Assembly (NCBI GenBank): GCA_018883325.1
Contig: VEQH01000019.1
Coordinates: forward strand, 1-59,275
DNA: 59,275 nt
Reading direction: 5' to 3'
DNA from: Flavobacteriales bacterium
GTDB lineage: Bacteria > Bacteroidota > Bacteroidia > Flavobacteriales_D > Crocinitomicaceae
Shown piece after piece: positions 7,287-17,100 of this stretch. The position numbers were made by a program, and so were the translations under genes. The notes beneath the pieces were generated by a model, which ran no database searches, was not told the DNA's origin, and saw only the letters and a program-made list of their open reading frames with translations. Position 1 is the first letter of the stretch. The number at the start of each line of letters is the position of its first letter.

Positions 7287-9194
7287 ATGAAGTATTTATT
7301 TTTTCTATTCGTTTTCTTTTCCTATTTGAATGTTTTTTCTAATTCGATACTATCTTCAAATTTTAAATTCATTCAAAATAAATTAGCAAAAATTGATCAC
7401 CCTGATTCAATAGTTTTCAATGCAACTAAGGCATTTGAAATTGGTGTTTTAAATAATAATCCATCTGAAAAAACTTTAGCTTTATTACTTATAAGTAGGG
7501 CTTACATTTCATTAGCAGAATATACAAAAGCAGAAATTGCGCTAAAAAGAGCTAGTTATTGGTCTAAAATTTCCAAAAATAAAAACTTAGAAGGACTTGT
7601 AATTCTTGAACTAGGGAAAAATTATCAGTTAACAAATGCGCCTGATAAAGCTTTGTATTTGATGCTCAAAGCCAAGCGAATATTTGAGAGTAAGAAATAT
7701 GAAGAAAGTATAATCAGAGCTACAGTTTACCTTGCGGAATATTATAGAAGTTTGCAAAACTTTACGGACGGAGAAAAATACATCAATATCGCTTTAAGAA
7801 AGTCAAAGAAGGTGAAAATTGAAAACAAACTTCGGATTTTACTTAATAACAGAGCTGCTGCGCTTAAAACTGAAACAAGAAATCACAACGCTTCCTTTCG
7901 CTTTTCAAAAATTGCTATTGATTTAAGTGAAAAATGTGGGCTTTTTCACGAGAAAGCAACTTCTTTAAATGAAGTGGGGTTCAATTATGAAAATCTGCAT
8001 CAATTTGACAAAGCTTTATTGAACTATTCGGAGGCAAGAGAACTTTGGTATGCAAGTAGGCAATTACGAAATTGGGTGCTTGTAACTGAAAATATCGCTC
8101 GAACCTATCGAAAAATGGGGGAATATGAAAAAAGTAATCAACTAGCTTTTGAAGCAGAAAGAATCGCAAAGGAACATAAATGGTATTCCAACTTGCTTTC
8201 CATTTATATTTTAATTGGAGGTAACTACGATTTATTGAACGATGTTTACATGGCAATGAATTATGATAAATATGCGATGGAAATTGAATTATTACTTTAT
8301 AAAGAAAGAAATCTAAGAGAAATTAAAGAAATAAAAGCAAAATACGAATCTGAAAAAAAAGAAGAACTACTCAAAGAGAAAAACAAAGAAATCAAACGTT
8401 CGCAAGAAAAAATAAAGGAGCAAAAAAAGGATCAAAAAAACCTCTATATTGGAATTTTCGGTTTATTAATTCTACTTGTAGTCGTAATTTATTTGGCTTC
8501 TAATAGAATGTATATTTTAAACCAACTTAGAATCAAAACAAAAGAATTAGAACTTTCCAATCAAAGTTTAAATCTTTCATTAAATAAGTCAGAAGTTCTT
8601 TTGCAAGAAGTGCACCATCGCGTAAAAAACAACCTTCAATTCATTACTTCGATAATTGAATTGGAAATCGACTCCAACAGTTCTTCAACAAAAAAAGACA
8701 GCTTAATTGACATCTCTAGAAGAATTTCTGCAATGTCTTTGGTTCATGAACTTTTGTACAATTACGATAACATAGAAAAAATTGCTGCAAAAAAATACAT
8801 CCATGATTTAGTAATCTCCATTGATGAAATGATCAACCGACAGCATTTGCCAATTAAATTTGAAATTGAAATTGAAGATGTTTTATTTGAAGTGAAACAA
8901 TGTATTGCCGTTGGAATGATAATTTCTGAATTGGTTTCAAATTCGATTAAACATGCTTTTAAATCGCAAGAAAACCCAATCATTTTCATTCAACTGCAAA
9001 AAAATGAAACATTACAAACCATCACATTAACAGTTAAAGATAATGGCTCAGGAATAACGGAAGAGAAAATAAACAAAAAAGGACTTGGATCACGTTTGGT
9101 TCATATTTTCACAGTTCAACTTGGAGGTCATTATACTATTGATAGCACAAACCATTTTTTATTTCAATTTGAATTTCCATTAGAAGTATGTTAA
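7287..9194 (+). CDS. TPR-containing sensor histidine kinase (HisKA_2/HWE-like)
   Basis: Signal peptide or first membrane anchor at the N-terminus, then a periplasmic all-helical region of tetratricopeptide-like repeats to about residue 360 and a charged coiled coil. One transmembrane segment follows (LYIGIFGLLILLVVVIYLA, about 389-407). The cytosolic kinase has the phosphoacceptor motif HHRVKNNLQF (His444 probable) of the HisKA_2 group and a HATPase domain with N-box ELVSNSIKHAF and G-box VKDNGSGI. The stop overlaps the following LytTR regulator by 7 bases, so they form a coupled two-component pair. The TPR sensor layout is common in Bacteroidota; the signal is unknown. Its neighbours downstream are surface proteins, which may be its targets. 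Confidence 0.9.
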   Translation: MKYLFFLFVFFSYLNVFSNSILSSNFKFIQNKLAKIDHPDSIVFNATKAFEIGVLNNNPSEKTLALLLISRAYISLAEYTKAEIALKRASYWSKISKNKNLEGLVILELGKNYQLTNAPDKALYLMLKAKRIFESKKYEESIIRATVYLAEYYRSLQNFTDGEKYINIALRKSKKVKIENKLRILLNNRAAALKTETRNHNASFRFSKIAIDLSEKCGLFHEKATSLNEVGFNYENLHQFDKALLNYSEARELWYASRQLRNWVLVTENIARTYRKMGEYEKSNQLAFEAERIAKEHKWYSNLLSIYILIGGNYDLLNDVYMAMNYDKYAMEIELLLYKERNLREIKEIKAKYESEKKEELLKEKNKEIKRSQEKIKEQKKDQKNLYIGIFGLLILLVVVIYLASNRMYILNQLRIKTKELELSNQSLNLSLNKSEVLLQEVHHRVKNNLQFITSIIELEIDSNSSSTKKDSLIDISRRISAMSLVHELLYNYDNIEKIAAKKYIHDLVISIDEMINRQHLPIKFEIEIEDVLFEVKQCIAVGMIISELVSNSIKHAFKSQENPIIFIQLQKNETLQTITLTVKDNGSGITEEKINKKGLGSRLVHIFTVQLGGHYTIDSTNHFLFQFEFPLEVC

Positions 9195-9877
9195 ACAAGC
9201 AAAAAATATTAATTGTAGAAGATGAAGCAGTTATTGCAGAACATCTGAAAATTATTTTAGAGAATAGTGGAATTGAACACATAGAGTTAGCATACGATAA
9301 AGAAAATGCTTTAGTAACACTTTCCAATTTTCAACCCGATTTGGTTTTACTCGATATCCACATGAAAAATGAATTCGATGGAATTGAAATTGCTGAATAT
9401 TTAAATCTAAACCAACCCACACCATTTATTTTCATAACAGCACATTCTGATGCAACAATAATAAATAAAGCTACAAAAACAAAGCCAATAGCATACATTA
9501 CAAAGCCATTTAAACAAGCAGATATTTATGCTGCAATCAACATCGCGTCACATAACTTAAAAAAGAAAGAAACTACGATTTCATTTAAAGATGGATACGA
9601 TGATGTTTTTTTAAATGTAGATTCTATCCTTTATGTCAAAAGTGAAAAAAATTACATTGATATAGTTTGTTTGAATAAAAAACATTCCATTAGGAATTCG
9701 TTAGATTGGTTTTTAGAAAAAGTATCTAATTCAGATTTTATGAGAATTCATAGATCATATATAATTAATACAAATCAAATTCAAAAATTGAGTAGTTCAG
9801 CAGTTTTTATTAAGGATTTCACAATACCAATTTCAAGGAAATACATCTCAAGTCTTAGACAAAAAATCCAAAAATAA
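9188..9877 (+). CDS. LytTR family DNA-binding response regulator
   Basis: 229 residues with an N-terminal receiver domain: the acidic pair in LIVEDEAV, phosphoacceptor Asp56 in LVLLDIHMK, Thr in ITAHS and Lys in ITKPFK. The C-terminal LytTR DNA-binding domain spans about residues 128-229 (DSILYVKSEKNYIDI, FMRIHRSYIINTNQI, IPISRKYI). It is the cognate partner of the overlapping histidine kinase. LytTR regulators bind direct repeats upstream of promoters. A single half-site-like TACGTTCAT occurs at 9936-9944, 95 bases before the next gene, suggesting but not proving control of the adjacent surface protein genes. Confidence 0.92.
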   Translation: MLNKQKILIVEDEAVIAEHLKIILENSGIEHIELAYDKENALVTLSNFQPDLVLLDIHMKNEFDGIEIAEYLNLNQPTPFIFITAHSDATIINKATKTKPIAYITKPFKQADIYAAINIASHNLKKKETTISFKDGYDDVFLNVDSILYVKSEKNYIDIVCLNKKHSIRNSLDWFLEKVSNSDFMRIHRSYIINTNQIQKLSSSAVFIKDFTIPISRKYISSLRQKIQK

Positions 9878-9935
9878 ATTTAAAATTATTATTGTATTTT
9901 TTCTATCCCTTTGTGTCATTCAAATACAAAGTTTT

Positions 9936-9984
9936 TACGTTCATCCCTCAAAGACTTAATCTAATTTGCTAGCTTCTATTTTTG
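9936..9984 (+). promoter_or_regulatory. possible LytTR half-site and -7 box upstream of the first surface protein gene
   Basis: TACGTTCAT (9936-9944) fits the LytTR half-site consensus [TA][AC][CA]GTTN[AG][TG]. TATTTTTG (9977-9984) fits the Bacteroidota -7 box and lies 54 bases before the ATG at 10039. I could not find a second half-site at 21-23 bases, so only weak support. Confidence 0.3.
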
Positions 9985-10038
9985 GAAACATTAATTTATT
10001 GTCATCCAGCAATATTTTTTTTGAACCAAAACTCTACA

Positions 10039-13000
10039 ATGAAAAAGTTAGTCTTTTTACCACTTGTTTCATTTTTAACCTTTAAAGCGTATTCGCAGTT
10101 AAAAATTGGAAACAATCCAACCACAATCAATAGCAACTCTATTTTGGAATTAGAATCTACAAACAAAGGATTACTGCTTCCTCGTGTGGCATTAGAATCC
10201 ACGAACAGTGCAGCGCCACTTTCGAGTTTCGTTGCGGGTATGATTGTATATAATACCGCTACTGCTGGAGATGTACTTCCCGGATTTTATGTGGCAAGTT
10301 CAACTAGTTGGACAAAAATTGATAATGCAAGTCCAGCAACTTTATACTCAGCCAACGGTTCAATTCCTGCCTCTACAACACGAGCGGTTACATTTGGAAG
10401 TGGTAGTAACTTAAATTTTGATGCGAATACTTTATACATAGATGGTAATAATAATCGTGTTGGTATTGGAACAGCAACTCCATCAAATGCATTGCACGTG
10501 AATGGAACTGCTCAATTTGTGAATGGAGCAACGATTTCAAATTTTAACAGCGGAACATGGATTAATTTACCAACAACAGGCTCTTCTGGTATTGGTACTG
10601 GTGGTGCTGGAGCTCAAGCTTGGATTGCATACGTTCAGAGTTCTGGACAATGGTTTAACGATGCTTCTCCAGGTGACATTGCATATAGAAATACAGCTGG
10701 AAAATTATTATGGGGTAATAACTCGACAGCAGCCGCAATGGCTTTAAATGGTGATAAACTTGGAATTGGAACACTAACTCCAAGTGAAAAATTAGATGTG
10801 GCTGGAAATATCCGCTTCTCTGGGGCTTTAATGCCAAACAATACAGCTGGTACTTCTGGCCAAGTATTAACATCAGCGGGTGCAGGTGCTGTTCCAACTT
10901 GGACAACCTTGCCAACAGCAACAACTTATACAGGAAGTACATCGATAACCTTAAACGGAACAAGTTTCGAAAGAGCAGCGTTAACTGGAGATGTAACCGC
11001 AGCAGCTAATAGCAATGCATTAACAATAGCAAATGACGCAGTAACTAGTGCAAAAATCCTAGATGGTACAATTGCCACAGCAGACGTAGCAAACAGCGCT
11101 GTAACGTATGCGAAGATTCAAAATGTTTCGGCAAATAACACATTACTTGGACGTGCAACAACAGGGGCTGGAACGGTTGAAGAAATTACGCTTGGTACAG
11201 GATTAAGTTTGACAGGCACTACATTAAGTGCTTCAAGTGATTTGCGATTAGTAAATACAACTAGCCACGTAACACAAGATGCTGGAGTTGGAAGTAATGG
11301 TTCTAGTGCTGGTGGTGCAGATAATATTATGCTTGGTTCAGGGACAGGAAATAGTAATTCAGGAACTAAAAATGTATTCATAGGAAAAGAAGCTGGAAAT
11401 GCAAATACAACATCATCAGGGTCAACATTTATTGGGTATCAAACAGGTAAGTCCAATACAACTGGTGGAGCGAATACTTACCTTGGGTATCAAAGTGGTT
11501 TATCAGGAACTACAAGTTCAGCGAATACATTTGTCGGTTATCAATCTGGAAATAGTAACACAGGAGACAATAACAATGCATTTGGTTATTTAGCTTTAAG
11601 ACAAAATACATCAGGAGGAGGTAATGCTGCTTTTGGAACACAGTCAATGTTGTCCAATTCAACAGGATTTGAAAATACTGCTTTAGGAACCTATACTTTA
11701 TTTAACAATTCAACGGGTTATTTAAACGTGGCAAGTGGTGCTCGTAGCATGATGTCCAATACTACAGGAAATAACAATACAGCAAATGGATATCAAAGTT
11801 TAACAGCAAATACTTCAGGAAGTAGTAATACAGCTTTTGGTTCACAATCACTTTCATCAAATTTAACAGGTAGTAACAATGTTTCAATCGGTATGCAATC
11901 TTTGCAATTAGCGACAAGTAGTAATAATCTTGCTATTGGTTTTAAAGCGGGTGATAATATTACAACAGGAGCAAAAAATCTAATAATTGGATATGACATT
12001 GATGCTCCTTCAGCGACTAGTAATAATCAATTAAATATTGGTAATATCATTTTTGGAAATAACATTGATGGTTCTGCTACCACTTTGAGTACAGGTAATA
12101 TCGGTATCGGAAATGCTTCACCTTCAGAAAAACTAGATGTAACTGGAAATGTGAAATTCTCTGGAGCTTTGATGCCGAACAACTCAGCAGGAACAGCGGG
12201 TCAAGTTTTAACATCAGCAGGTGCAGGCGCTGTACCAACATGGACGACAATTTCAGCTGGAACTACCTACACAGGAAGTACTTCGGTAACCTTAAACGGA
12301 ACAAGCTTTGAAAGAGCGGCGTTAACAGGAGATGTAACAGCAACAGCAAATAGCAATTCCTTGACAATTGCAAATGATGCTGTAACAAGTGCAAAAATTT
12401 TAGATGGAACGATTGCAACTGCTGATGTAGCGAACAGTGCGGTTACTTATGGAAAAATTCAAAATGTATCTGCAAATAATAGAATTTTAGGACGTGCGAC
12501 GACAGGTGCTGGGACAATTGAAGAAATCACTTTAGGATCTGGTTTGACTTTGACGGGAACAACACTAAGCGCAAGCGGAGATTTAAGACTTGTAAACACG
12601 ACAAGCCATATTACACAAGATGCAGGTGTAGGTTCAAATGGTACAAGTGCTGGCGGCGCTAGAAACATTTTAATCGGTAATGGAGCTGGAAATGCTAACT
12701 CTGGAACAGACAATGTATTCGTTGGTAATCTTGCAGGAAATTCAACATCAATAGTTGGAGGATTAACTTTCGTCGGTTCCTCCGCAGGAAAATCGCATAC
12801 AACAGGTGAACAAAATACTTTTATTGGATTCAGCTCTGGAGAAAGTTTAACAAACGGAAGTCAGAATACAGCATTGGGATATTCAAGTTTGAAAAGTAGC
12901 GTAACAGGATACAACAATACGGCAATAGGAAATAATTCATTAACAAACAATACTCAAAGTTACAACACAGCAATTGGGTCAAATGCACTTTCTTTGAGTT

Positions 13001-14100
13001 CAACAGGTGTTGCTAATACTGCTGTTGGTACAAATGTTATGTCAAATTCATCTGTTGGAAATCATAATACATCAATTGGTTTTTATGCAGCATTGAACAC
13101 AACGGGTGATAATAACGTTGTCATCGGTTCTAATTCAGGAAGTAATTTAACAACAGGAAGTAGAAATATTTTAATCGGTAGAAATATTAACGCACCAATT
13201 GCCACTGGAAGTAATCAATTAAGTATCGGGAATTTAATTTTCGGAAATAACGTTGATGGTGATGGTTCTAATACAAGTAGTGGAAATATTGGAATCGGTG
13301 TGGTAGATCCTTCAGAAAAATTAGATGTTGATGGAGCAATTAAATTCTCTGGAGCCTTGATGCCGAACAATTCCGCAGGTACGGCGGGTCAAGTTTTAAC
13401 CTCAGCAGGTCCTGGATCAGTTCCAACCTGGACATCTATTTCAGCGGGTACAACTTACACAGGAAGTACTTCCATAACCTTAAACGGAACAAGCTTCGAA
13501 CGTGCTGCATTAACAGGAGATGTGACTGCAACAGCGAATAGCAACGCATTAACTATCGCAAACGATGCCGTAACATCTACAAAAATTTTAGACGGAACTA
13601 TTGCTACTAATGATTTAGCGAACGCATCCATTACCGCTGCGAAATTGAATCAAATGTCTGCAACAACTGGACAAGTAATGAAATGGAATGGAACAGCTTG
13701 GGCTGCTGCAAACGATGATAATACCATTGCTGATGGTTCAGAAACTGTTGTAACTGCTGGTTCAGGCATTTCTATTTCGGGTGCAGGAACTTCTGCTTCA
13801 CCTTATGTAATCAACGCAAACGCTGCTATTGCAACTGTTACAGCAGACTACACAGCAACTTCTTCTAACAACACTATTCTTTGTAATGTACCTGGTGCTG
13901 GAATGACTTTAACACTACCTTCTGCATCGACGAATACAGGAAAAGTAATTGTGATTCGTAAAATTGACAACGACGCTGATGTCTTAACTTTTAGTCCTGC
14001 ATTGAATTATTCTACAACTCAAACTATCAGTACTTTAAATTTTGTAAAAACTATTACGGTTCAAAGTAATGGAACAAGTTGGTGGGTAATTACAGAATAA
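10039..14100 (+). CDS. giant modular surface protein with tail-fibre-like and YadA-head-like repeats
   Basis: 1353 residues with a signal peptide (MKKLVFLPLVSFLTFKAYSQ; start at the ATG at 10039 because the upstream frame has no signal sequence). The N-terminal domain (KIGNNPTTINSNS to FYVASSTSWTKID) is nearly shared with the next gene. Three copies of an IGIGTxTPSEKLDVxGNIxFSG / GDVTAxANSNxLTIANDAVT module alternate with two stretches of short SNTAFGxxSL / NNTAIG-type repeats. Those stretches resemble the left-handed beta-roll head of trimeric YadA-like adhesins. The C-terminus is a small beta domain (ADYTATSSNN to WWVITE) without a T9SS sorting motif, YadA anchor or S74 chaperone. How it reaches the surface is therefore unclear. 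Likely a fibrous trimeric adhesin; function inferred. Confidence 0.75.
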   Translation: MKKLVFLPLVSFLTFKAYSQLKIGNNPTTINSNSILELESTNKGLLLPRVALESTNSAAPLSSFVAGMIVYNTATAGDVLPGFYVASSTSWTKIDNASPATLYSANGSIPASTTRAVTFGSGSNLNFDANTLYIDGNNNRVGIGTATPSNALHVNGTAQFVNGATISNFNSGTWINLPTTGSSGIGTGGAGAQAWIAYVQSSGQWFNDASPGDIAYRNTAGKLLWGNNSTAAAMALNGDKLGIGTLTPSEKLDVAGNIRFSGALMPNNTAGTSGQVLTSAGAGAVPTWTTLPTATTYTGSTSITLNGTSFERAALTGDVTAAANSNALTIANDAVTSAKILDGTIATADVANSAVTYAKIQNVSANNTLLGRATTGAGTVEEITLGTGLSLTGTTLSASSDLRLVNTTSHVTQDAGVGSNGSSAGGADNIMLGSGTGNSNSGTKNVFIGKEAGNANTTSSGSTFIGYQTGKSNTTGGANTYLGYQSGLSGTTSSANTFVGYQSGNSNTGDNNNAFGYLALRQNTSGGGNAAFGTQSMLSNSTGFENTALGTYTLFNNSTGYLNVASGARSMMSNTTGNNNTANGYQSLTANTSGSSNTAFGSQSLSSNLTGSNNVSIGMQSLQLATSSNNLAIGFKAGDNITTGAKNLIIGYDIDAPSATSNNQLNIGNIIFGNNIDGSATTLSTGNIGIGNASPSEKLDVTGNVKFSGALMPNNSAGTAGQVLTSAGAGAVPTWTTISAGTTYTGSTSVTLNGTSFERAALTGDVTATANSNSLTIANDAVTSAKILDGTIATADVANSAVTYGKIQNVSANNRILGRATTGAGTIEEITLGSGLTLTGTTLSASGDLRLVNTTSHITQDAGVGSNGTSAGGARNILIGNGAGNANSGTDNVFVGNLAGNSTSIVGGLTFVGSSAGKSHTTGEQNTFIGFSSGESLTNGSQNTALGYSSLKSSVTGYNNTAIGNNSLTNNTQSYNTAIGSNALSLSSTGVANTAVGTNVMSNSSVGNHNTSIGFYAALNTTGDNNVVIGSNSGSNLTTGSRNILIGRNINAPIATGSNQLSIGNLIFGNNVDGDGSNTSSGNIGIGVVDPSEKLDVDGAIKFSGALMPNNSAGTAGQVLTSAGPGSVPTWTSISAGTTYTGSTSITLNGTSFERAALTGDVTATANSNALTIANDAVTSTKILDGTIATNDLANASITAAKLNQMSATTGQVMKWNGTAWAAANDDNTIADGSETVVTAGSGISISGAGTSASPYVINANAAIATVTADYTATSSNNTILCNVPGAGMTLTLPSASTNTGKVIVIRKIDNDADVLTFSPALNYSTTQTISTLNFVKTITVQSNGTSWWVITE
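10780..13640 (+). repeat. three long internal modules inside the first surface protein gene
   Basis: Copies start near 10780, 12118 and 13309. Each encodes EKLDVxGxIxFSGALMPNN, then GTSFERAALTGDVTA and an IANDAVTSxKILDGTIAT segment. Protein identity between copies is very high, while the DNA copies differ at many third codon positions. The third copy diverges after about 13610. Between the copies lie degenerate short YadA-like repeats (about 11326-12075 and 12670-13255). A related copy occurs in the next gene near 17176-17580. Confidence 0.8.
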
Positions 14101-14138
14101 GAATACAAACTAAGTCCAAGAAAAATAAAGCATAAGAA

Positions 14139-17100
14139 ATGAAAAAAGTAACCTTAATAATTGTCCTCGCAACTTTGGTAGGAGGCGTTTATGGTCAGCA
14201 AAAAATTGGAAACAATCCAACTTCTTTAAATGCGAATGCTGTTTTAGAATTGGAGTCCACTAACAAAGGACTTTTGATTCCGAGATTGGCTTTGACATCA
14301 ACGAGTAGTGCCTCGCCTCTTTCTGCATTTGTTGCTGGGATGATGGTTTACAACACAGCAACCGCGGGTGATGTCACTCCTGGGTTTTATGTTTCAACGG
14401 GATCAAGTTGGTCAAAAATTGACAATCAAGCAGCAACTAATTTATACGGCTCCAATGGTTCAATTCCAGCTTCAACAGCGCGAACAGTTGGCTTTAATTC
14501 CGGAAGTAGCTTGAATTTTGATTCCAATACACTTTTCATTGATGGAGATAACAACAGAGTTGGTATTGGTACGACTACACCGAATAATGAACTTGACGTA
14601 AATGGTTCTGTTCGAGTTACTGGAACTACCAATCTTAGAACTACTTATTTGAATTCAAATAATTTGTTTTTAAGAAGTGATGGAAATCACGGTCTTGTTT
14701 GGAATACAACAGCAGACGGTCCAAGATTGTATGGATTTGCTGGTGGACTTTTGGGAACTCAAAACGGTACAAATGCCTTGTTTTGGAACTCAACTGGTAA
14801 TGTAGGACTCGGAAATACTGGTCCTACAGAACGCTTGGACGTTACCGGAAATATCAAGTTTTCTGGCGCATTAATGCCTAACAATTTAGCGGGTACTGCT
14901 GGACAAGTTTTGACATCGGCAGGTGCTGGAGCCGCTCCGACTTGGACAACACCGAGTAGTGCAACAAACATTTACAACACCGATGGTTCATTATCAGGAA
15001 ATAGAACCGTGACATTAGGAACTAATGTACTTTCTTTTACAAGTTCGCCTTCAAATGGTACCAGTCATTTTACCGTTGATGGTACAACCTTAAACGTTGA
15101 TGCGTTTACAGATAGAGTTGGAATTGGTACCGCAACTCCCTCCCAAAAACTGGATGTAGCGGGAACTGCACGTTTTGACGGTGGAGCTTTGATTCAGTCT
15201 TTTACGAATGGAACTTGGATTAATTTACCAACAACTGGTCCTTCTGGAATTGGTTCAGGAGGCCCGGGAGTACAAGCATGGATAGGATATGTACAAAGTA
15301 ATGGTCAATGGTTTAACGATGCTTCGGCGGGTGATATCGCTTATCGAAACACAGGAGGGAAATTACTTTGGGGAAATGCATCATCAGGGGCAGCTATGGT
15401 GCTAAGTAGTAACAATCTAGGAATTGGAACACTTTCTCCTTCTGAAAAACTTCATGTAGTTGGAAATATTCGTTCAAGTTCACTTGCCGGGACAGGTTCA
15501 AGAATGGTGGTAGCCGATGCCAACGGAACATTAAGTTCAACTGCAATTCCGGGAGGTATAACAGCTTCAAATGGTTTGACTGTCAATGGATCCGACGTAA
15601 AACTTGGAGGAACATTAACCGACGCGACTACAACTATTTCCATGGGGTCAAATAAAGTTGATTTCACTAGTGCTGCTTCTTCGGGTGCTGGACATTTTAA
15701 CGTGGATGGAACAACATTTAGTATTGATGCTGCATTGAATCGTGTTGGTGTTGGAACCAATACTCCACAAATGACGATGCACGTTGTAGGAACTGGTGCT
15801 GATGTTGTAAAAGTGGACAACACAACAACTACGACTGCGGTGGCAGGAGCCTCAAATTTGTCGCTTGTAAACACAAACAATACTGTCAATAATTACGCAG
15901 CAATTTCAGCGAGAAACAGCGCTTTAGGATTTTCTTCATCCATTGAATTTTTAAACTTAAATCACAATGCAACTGGTTCTGCTTCTGGTTCAATTCGCTT
16001 TGTAACCAATAACGCTGGTTCTATCGCGGAAAGAATGAATTTGACAAGTACTGGAAATTTAGGAATTGGAACTTCTTCACCGAATGCTCCACTACAATTT
16101 GCTAACACAACGGGAAGAAAACTTGTATTATTTGAGGTAGCAAACAATGACAATCAAATTTATGGTTTTGGTATAGATAACAATACGCTGAAATACCAAG
16201 TAGAAAATACCACGGCAAGCCATGTTTTTTATGCTGGGACATCTGCTACAACAAGTAATGAATTAGTCCGAATTACAGGAACTGGTCGCTTAGGAGTGGG
16301 TACATCAGGACCAAATTCAACATTGAGTGTTAATGGTAGAGCTCAATTCGGAGATAACACCATTACCAACAATGACTCCAACGATAATATTTACATTGAA
16401 AGAAATGCAAACTTCACTCAAATGCATTTATACAACACGGATTTATCTAACACAGATATTAATGCTTATATCTCTTTGAATAGAACAGGTACAGTAAATG
16501 GTAGCGGTAATTCCACACCAGGAATGAATATTTGGACTTCTTCCGCCCACCCTATTCGTTTTTCGACCAATGTTTTGGAAAGAATGGTAATTACAAGTGG
16601 CGGAAATGTTGGTATCGGAAGTACTGCTCCTTCTGAAAGACTTGATGTTACAGGTAACGTGCGTTTTTCTGGAGCACTTATGCCTAACAATGCTGCTGGT
16701 ACTGCTGGACAAGTTTTAACCTCCGCAGGTGCTGGTGCTGCCCCAACTTGGACTTCAGTTTCTATTTTGGATATCTATAGTGCCGACGGTTCCTTAGCCA
16801 GTAACAGAATAGTGACTCAAGGTGCAAACACACTTGCCTTTACAAGTACAGCTTCTACAGGAACGAGTCATTTTACAGTGGATGGAACTACTTTGAATGT
16901 GGATGCGAACAATAATCGTGTTGGAATTGGTACTGCTACACCTGCAAACACACTCGATGTTTCAGGTACCTTAAGAGTTACAGGAACAACCAATTTAGTA
17001 ACCACTTATTTGAATAACAATCCGCTTTACTTGAGAAACGATTTGAATCATGGAGTTGCCTATAATGGTACAGCTGATGGACCACGATTATTTGGTTGGG

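Noticed and set aside
11326..13255. Regularly spaced repeats resembling a CRISPR array
   Set aside because: The repeats are in-frame codons for SNTAFG/NNTAIG-type peptides, vary in sequence, and there are no cas genes or constant-length spacers.
15452..15889. 145-codon minus-strand open frame inside the second fibre gene
   Set aside because: Its composition (valine/proline/threonine-rich) is the antisense of the repeat-coding strand, and similar shadows occur opposite every repeat module. No start context or domain.
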